64,000 nt of DNA from positions 2,569,984-2,633,983 of the forward strand of contig NC_092564.1 of assembly GCF_037975245.1 (NCBI RefSeq), in the 5' to 3' direction. Position 1 is the stretch's first letter, and each line of letters starts with the position of its first letter. Below, piece by piece: positions 61,547 to 64,000 of the stretch. The notes under the pieces were generated by a model, which worked only from the letters and a program-made list of their open reading frames with translations, was not told the DNA's origin and made no database searches. Source of the DNA: Apostichopus japonicus (lineage: Eukaryota; Echinodermata; Holothuroidea; Aspidochirotida; Stichopodidae). The position numbers and the translations under genes are program-made.

Positions 61547-61552
61547 TTTATT
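61547..61552 (-). terminator. AATAAA overlapping the SLC5 stop codon
   Basis: On the minus strand the end reads CTT TAA TAA AGC: two tandem stop codons, and AATAAA begins within the first stop. Used as a poly(A) signal it would leave almost no 3' UTR, so a downstream signal is also likely. Confidence 0.3.
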
Positions 61553-62837
61553 AAAGTCGTGTTTCCGATGTTTGTTCGTTGACGAAGAGTTCCGAAGCTG
61601 GCGTCGGAAGCGTTACGTGACCGTTGGCTTCAACTTCGTATGCGTCATTGACGTAACCGGCAACCTTCGCTTCGTAGTTTTTACCGACAGATGAACAGCA
61701 TCTTTTTGTACAGGTTTTGGGTAGGCAGCAGAAAAATGCATCGACTAGGGGACAGAATAAGTCACGGTTAAGGGACGCGGGGTCCATTGGTCCTGTCAGC
61801 AAGCTGACGATCATACCTACTACAATGGTCAGTATACAAGTAAAACATCCATAGTACATGTACGATACGTTGCATAACTGGAGAAACCACATTGGTAAAT
61901 CATAATCGTCGTTCAAGACTGGAGTAGTTACGTAAGAGGTCGTTGTTTCCAGCATTGTAAAGTTTGACATCACATCGCTGCAGTTGTAGTTCAGATATCC
62001 CAGTTGATCTGTGAGGGGAAGTGGTAGTAAGAAGGAGGAAACAAGGAAGAAATAGCCAAGAACAGCACCGGACACCAACCCACTCATGGCACCGGTAGAA
62101 TTGCAATGCGGGAGGAACATTCCCAGAGAAAAGACACCAAGGAGAGGACCGCTGAGTACGCCGACGAAAGCAAGAGCGGCTTCTAGAATATTACTGCCAA
62201 ATAGTGGTGCAACGTAAGCCAAGGATGTCGCAATAACTCCGCAAACTGCGGCGATCAATTTGGTGATGAGGGTAATGCATGCTTCGCTGTACTTAAAATG
62301 CGGTTTGATGAAGTCCTCGGAGATGTTAGCGGACACTGCATTGACCCCAGAGGATACCGTGCTCAAGGAAGCACTGAATATGGCCGAGAGTATAAGACCA
62401 GAAAGACCTCTGATGTGTCCAAACAAATCAACGATGAACAAGGGCATGATCTGGTCACGTGTCATGATCCGTCCAGCATCTACCGGATCACAATCGACGT
62501 AGTAAGCAAACATGACGACTCCACAGGCACTCGCTAGCAGCCTCGTCAATGAGACTCCTATCACTCCAATCCAGGCCGAAAAGGTCGCCCCCTGTTCTGA
62601 CTTACAGCTGAGGTTTCGCTGTACTACCAGCTGATTAACACCTGACGTGTACACTGCTTGAAATACGCCACCAATCATGATTGCCCAGACACTATGACGT
62701 ATGGTAGGGTCGATACCGACATCAAAGAACTGATCCCGATTTCCTTTTTCCAGTAAGTCGATGATATTGCCGACGCCTCCGACCTGAACGGTACCAGTAA
62801 TGAGGACGACGATTAAGCCCAAGACCATGACCATAGC
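61551..62837 (-). CDS. SLC5 sodium/solute symporter, C-terminal 428 residues (multivitamin/monocarboxylate group)
   Basis: The exon starts in phase 0 with GCT after an acceptor with a long T tract (TTTCAACAG on the minus strand) and reads to TAA. It covers roughly the last two thirds of a typical 600-640-residue SLC5 protein; the first 5 or so membrane helices are off the right edge. Family marks in order: GVNQLVVQRNLSCKS (loop after TM6), VMFAYYVDCDP, SGLILSAIFSASLSTVSSGV (TM8 with the Ser/Thr cluster of the Na2 sodium site), EDFIKP, FVGVLSGPLLGVFSLGMFLP and GMIVSLLTG. Sequons NCS and NFT lie in the expected glycosylated outer loop. A Cys-rich juxtamembrane tail (FFCCLPKTCTKRCC) and a class I PDZ ligand (SETRL) close the protein. 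Features are shared with SLC5A6, SLC5A8 and SLC5A12, so the substrate (biotin/pantothenate or lactate/butyrate/nicotinate) is undecided. Confidence 0.95.
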   Translation of the reverse strand, partial: AMVMVLGLIVVLITGTVQVGGVGNIIDLLEKGNRDQFFDVGIDPTIRHSVWAIMIGGVFQAVYTSGVNQLVVQRNLSCKSEQGATFSAWIGVIGVSLTRLLASACGVVMFAYYVDCDPVDAGRIMTRDQIMPLFIVDLFGHIRGLSGLILSAIFSASLSTVSSGVNAVSANISEDFIKPHFKYSEACITLITKLIAAVCGVIATSLAYVAPLFGSNILEAALAFVGVLSGPLLGVFSLGMFLPHCNSTGAMSGLVSGAVLGYFFLVSSFLLPLPLTDQLGYLNYNCSDVMSNFTMLETTTSYVTTPVLNDDYDLPMWFLQLCNVSYMYYGCFTCILTIVVGMIVSLLTGPMDPASLNRDLFCPLVDAFFCCLPKTCTKRCCSSVGKNYEAKVAGYVNDAYEVEANGHVTLPTPASELFVNEQTSETRL

Positions 62838-64000
62838 CTGTTGAAATCGAAAAAAAAAAAAACAAGTTTGGGTAAGACTACGAATAAACGAATAATATAC
62901 AGCTAAATATTAATATCTCGTACGTGTGGGTGCTCAGTGAATATCGCTGTCACGGCCACAGTCTTTGCTGTGGTGAATTGGAGTTAACGCTAGCAATATG
63001 ACCAGTTTTGCAGTGACGCATAAATTTTGGCTTCTTGTGTCAAAAGTGTAGTCGTTACTATGTTGGAAATAGTAGACTGAAGCCAAATGTGTCATGTGCG
63101 ACAAAGTTGTAAATTAGTTTAAGAAGATGAACTTCAATCTTTTATAAATGACTGAACGTTGATAGCTTACAGGAGTCGTCAATTGATCAGTTTGGCAGAC
63201 TTGTCGATGTATATATATATATATACTAAACCAACTGATTGGTATGGTTGTTCGTTACTAGTGGTAAATATTGAAACATCAATCATGATTGTTGGTTAAG
63301 TATGTGTGCCCCTTGACAAAAAGTTGCTGGGCAGACCAAAACTCATCATCGAAATCCAAGATAGTTTTCGAAATTATCAACTAGAAGAAGACATGCCTGT
63401 ACCATGAAAAACCCCGCAAAGAGTTATTTTACGATTCGCATCCAGATTGGTGCTATTAGGTACATTGTGACATCATAGTGCCATCTGTTAGCGTACCAAG
63501 TTTCTACTTTCCTAATGTTTTTCTGTTCATTTCTTCACGGGGACCTACAAAGGATGCCGTTCCTTGTACTGTCGAAGAAGACGAATATGCATGGTCTGTT
63601 TTAACCTTTGACATGATCGCATATCAGTTATAGCCCAATATAACATTCTCTTCCCAAACGTGTGAACCCTAAACACGTTAAGGTTTCCCAATATTGTAAA
63701 ACTCAAATTCATCTGACTCTTGATAATTATGTACTTGCGTTCCTTGTGACTGAAAGAACACTATATTCCATTGCGAAAGTCCATCAGAGGTCAAAGATGT
63801 GCAAAACGATTGAGAGTATACTAATCCTTCTACAGTGCGTTAATACCATGCAGCTATGCCCTTTTAAGACCAGTCACCCAAGATGGAAACCCAACTACTC
63901 ATGTCACTCTCAGTCTCCTTACATCGTGACAGCAATCTTATGATCTTGATGATGATACGTCATACGGAGCAGACAATAAATCGTCTGGTCGGCAAGCCGC
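62838..64000 (-). other. Intron of the SLC5 gene (3' part)
   Basis: Begins with a strong polypyrimidine tract on the minus strand (62841-62862). I see no upstream SLC5 exon: the expected 'WTD.FQ' end of the preceding exon is not found. Contains a short TA tract at 63210-63226. The 93-codon plus frame at 63662-63943 has no support. Confidence 0.6.

Overview
This is a window of animal nuclear DNA: AT-rich, with short coding exons bounded by GT/AG introns, no operons, many transposon remnants and long (TA)n tracts. The coding sequences and the repeat types (a SINE with a metazoan-type central motif and repeats built on AGGTCA words) suit a marine invertebrate, probably a deuterostome such as an echinoderm. 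The species is inference and is not proven by the sequence.

Left part (1-31.5 kb): one plus-strand gene for a heterotrimeric G protein alpha subunit of the Gq/11 class. Exons 2 to 7 lie at 13352-25918. All splice phases are consistent, and exons 2-6 have the lengths I recall for vertebrate GNAQ. Together they encode the 313 residues after the first Gly of the P-loop, through to the stop, with no net length difference from human Galpha-q. Exon 1 (N-terminal helix) was not found and probably lies left of the window, so bases 1-13351 read as intron 1. Introns 1, 4 and 6 carry a complete hAT MITE, a second MITE and several minisatellites. The 3' UTR runs at least to a good poly(A) signal near 27.47 kb.

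Middle part (31.5-61.5 kb): no gene is certain. It is a transposon-rich stretch in which complete element boundaries can be read directly: two hAT elements with perfect 8-bp target duplications (one enclosing a frameshifted reverse-transcriptase-like fragment), two copies of a TTAA-flanked element, the second copy of the intron-1 MITE, a 418-bp foldback MITE, a SINE, a dispersed repeat with a tRNA-like sequence, a 121-bp satellite, a polypyrimidine minisatellite and a 55-nt near-perfect palindrome. Two weak plus-strand gene starts are proposed: an open exon with a strong donor at 55144-55420, and a phase-compatible pair of small exons at 56021-56039 and 56398-56501 downstream of a CRE. An LDL-receptor-class-A-like remnant ends near 60.67 kb.

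Right part (61.5-64 kb): the last coding exon of a minus-strand SLC5 sodium/solute symporter (SLC5A6/A8/A12 group, vitamin or monocarboxylate type), 428 residues in one exon ending in a PDZ ligand. Its 5' exons lie beyond the right edge.

The two firm genes are unrelated in function (GPCR signalling and Na+-coupled nutrient uptake). I see no prokaryote-style system. The novelty here lies in the repeats and in the unassigned exons.
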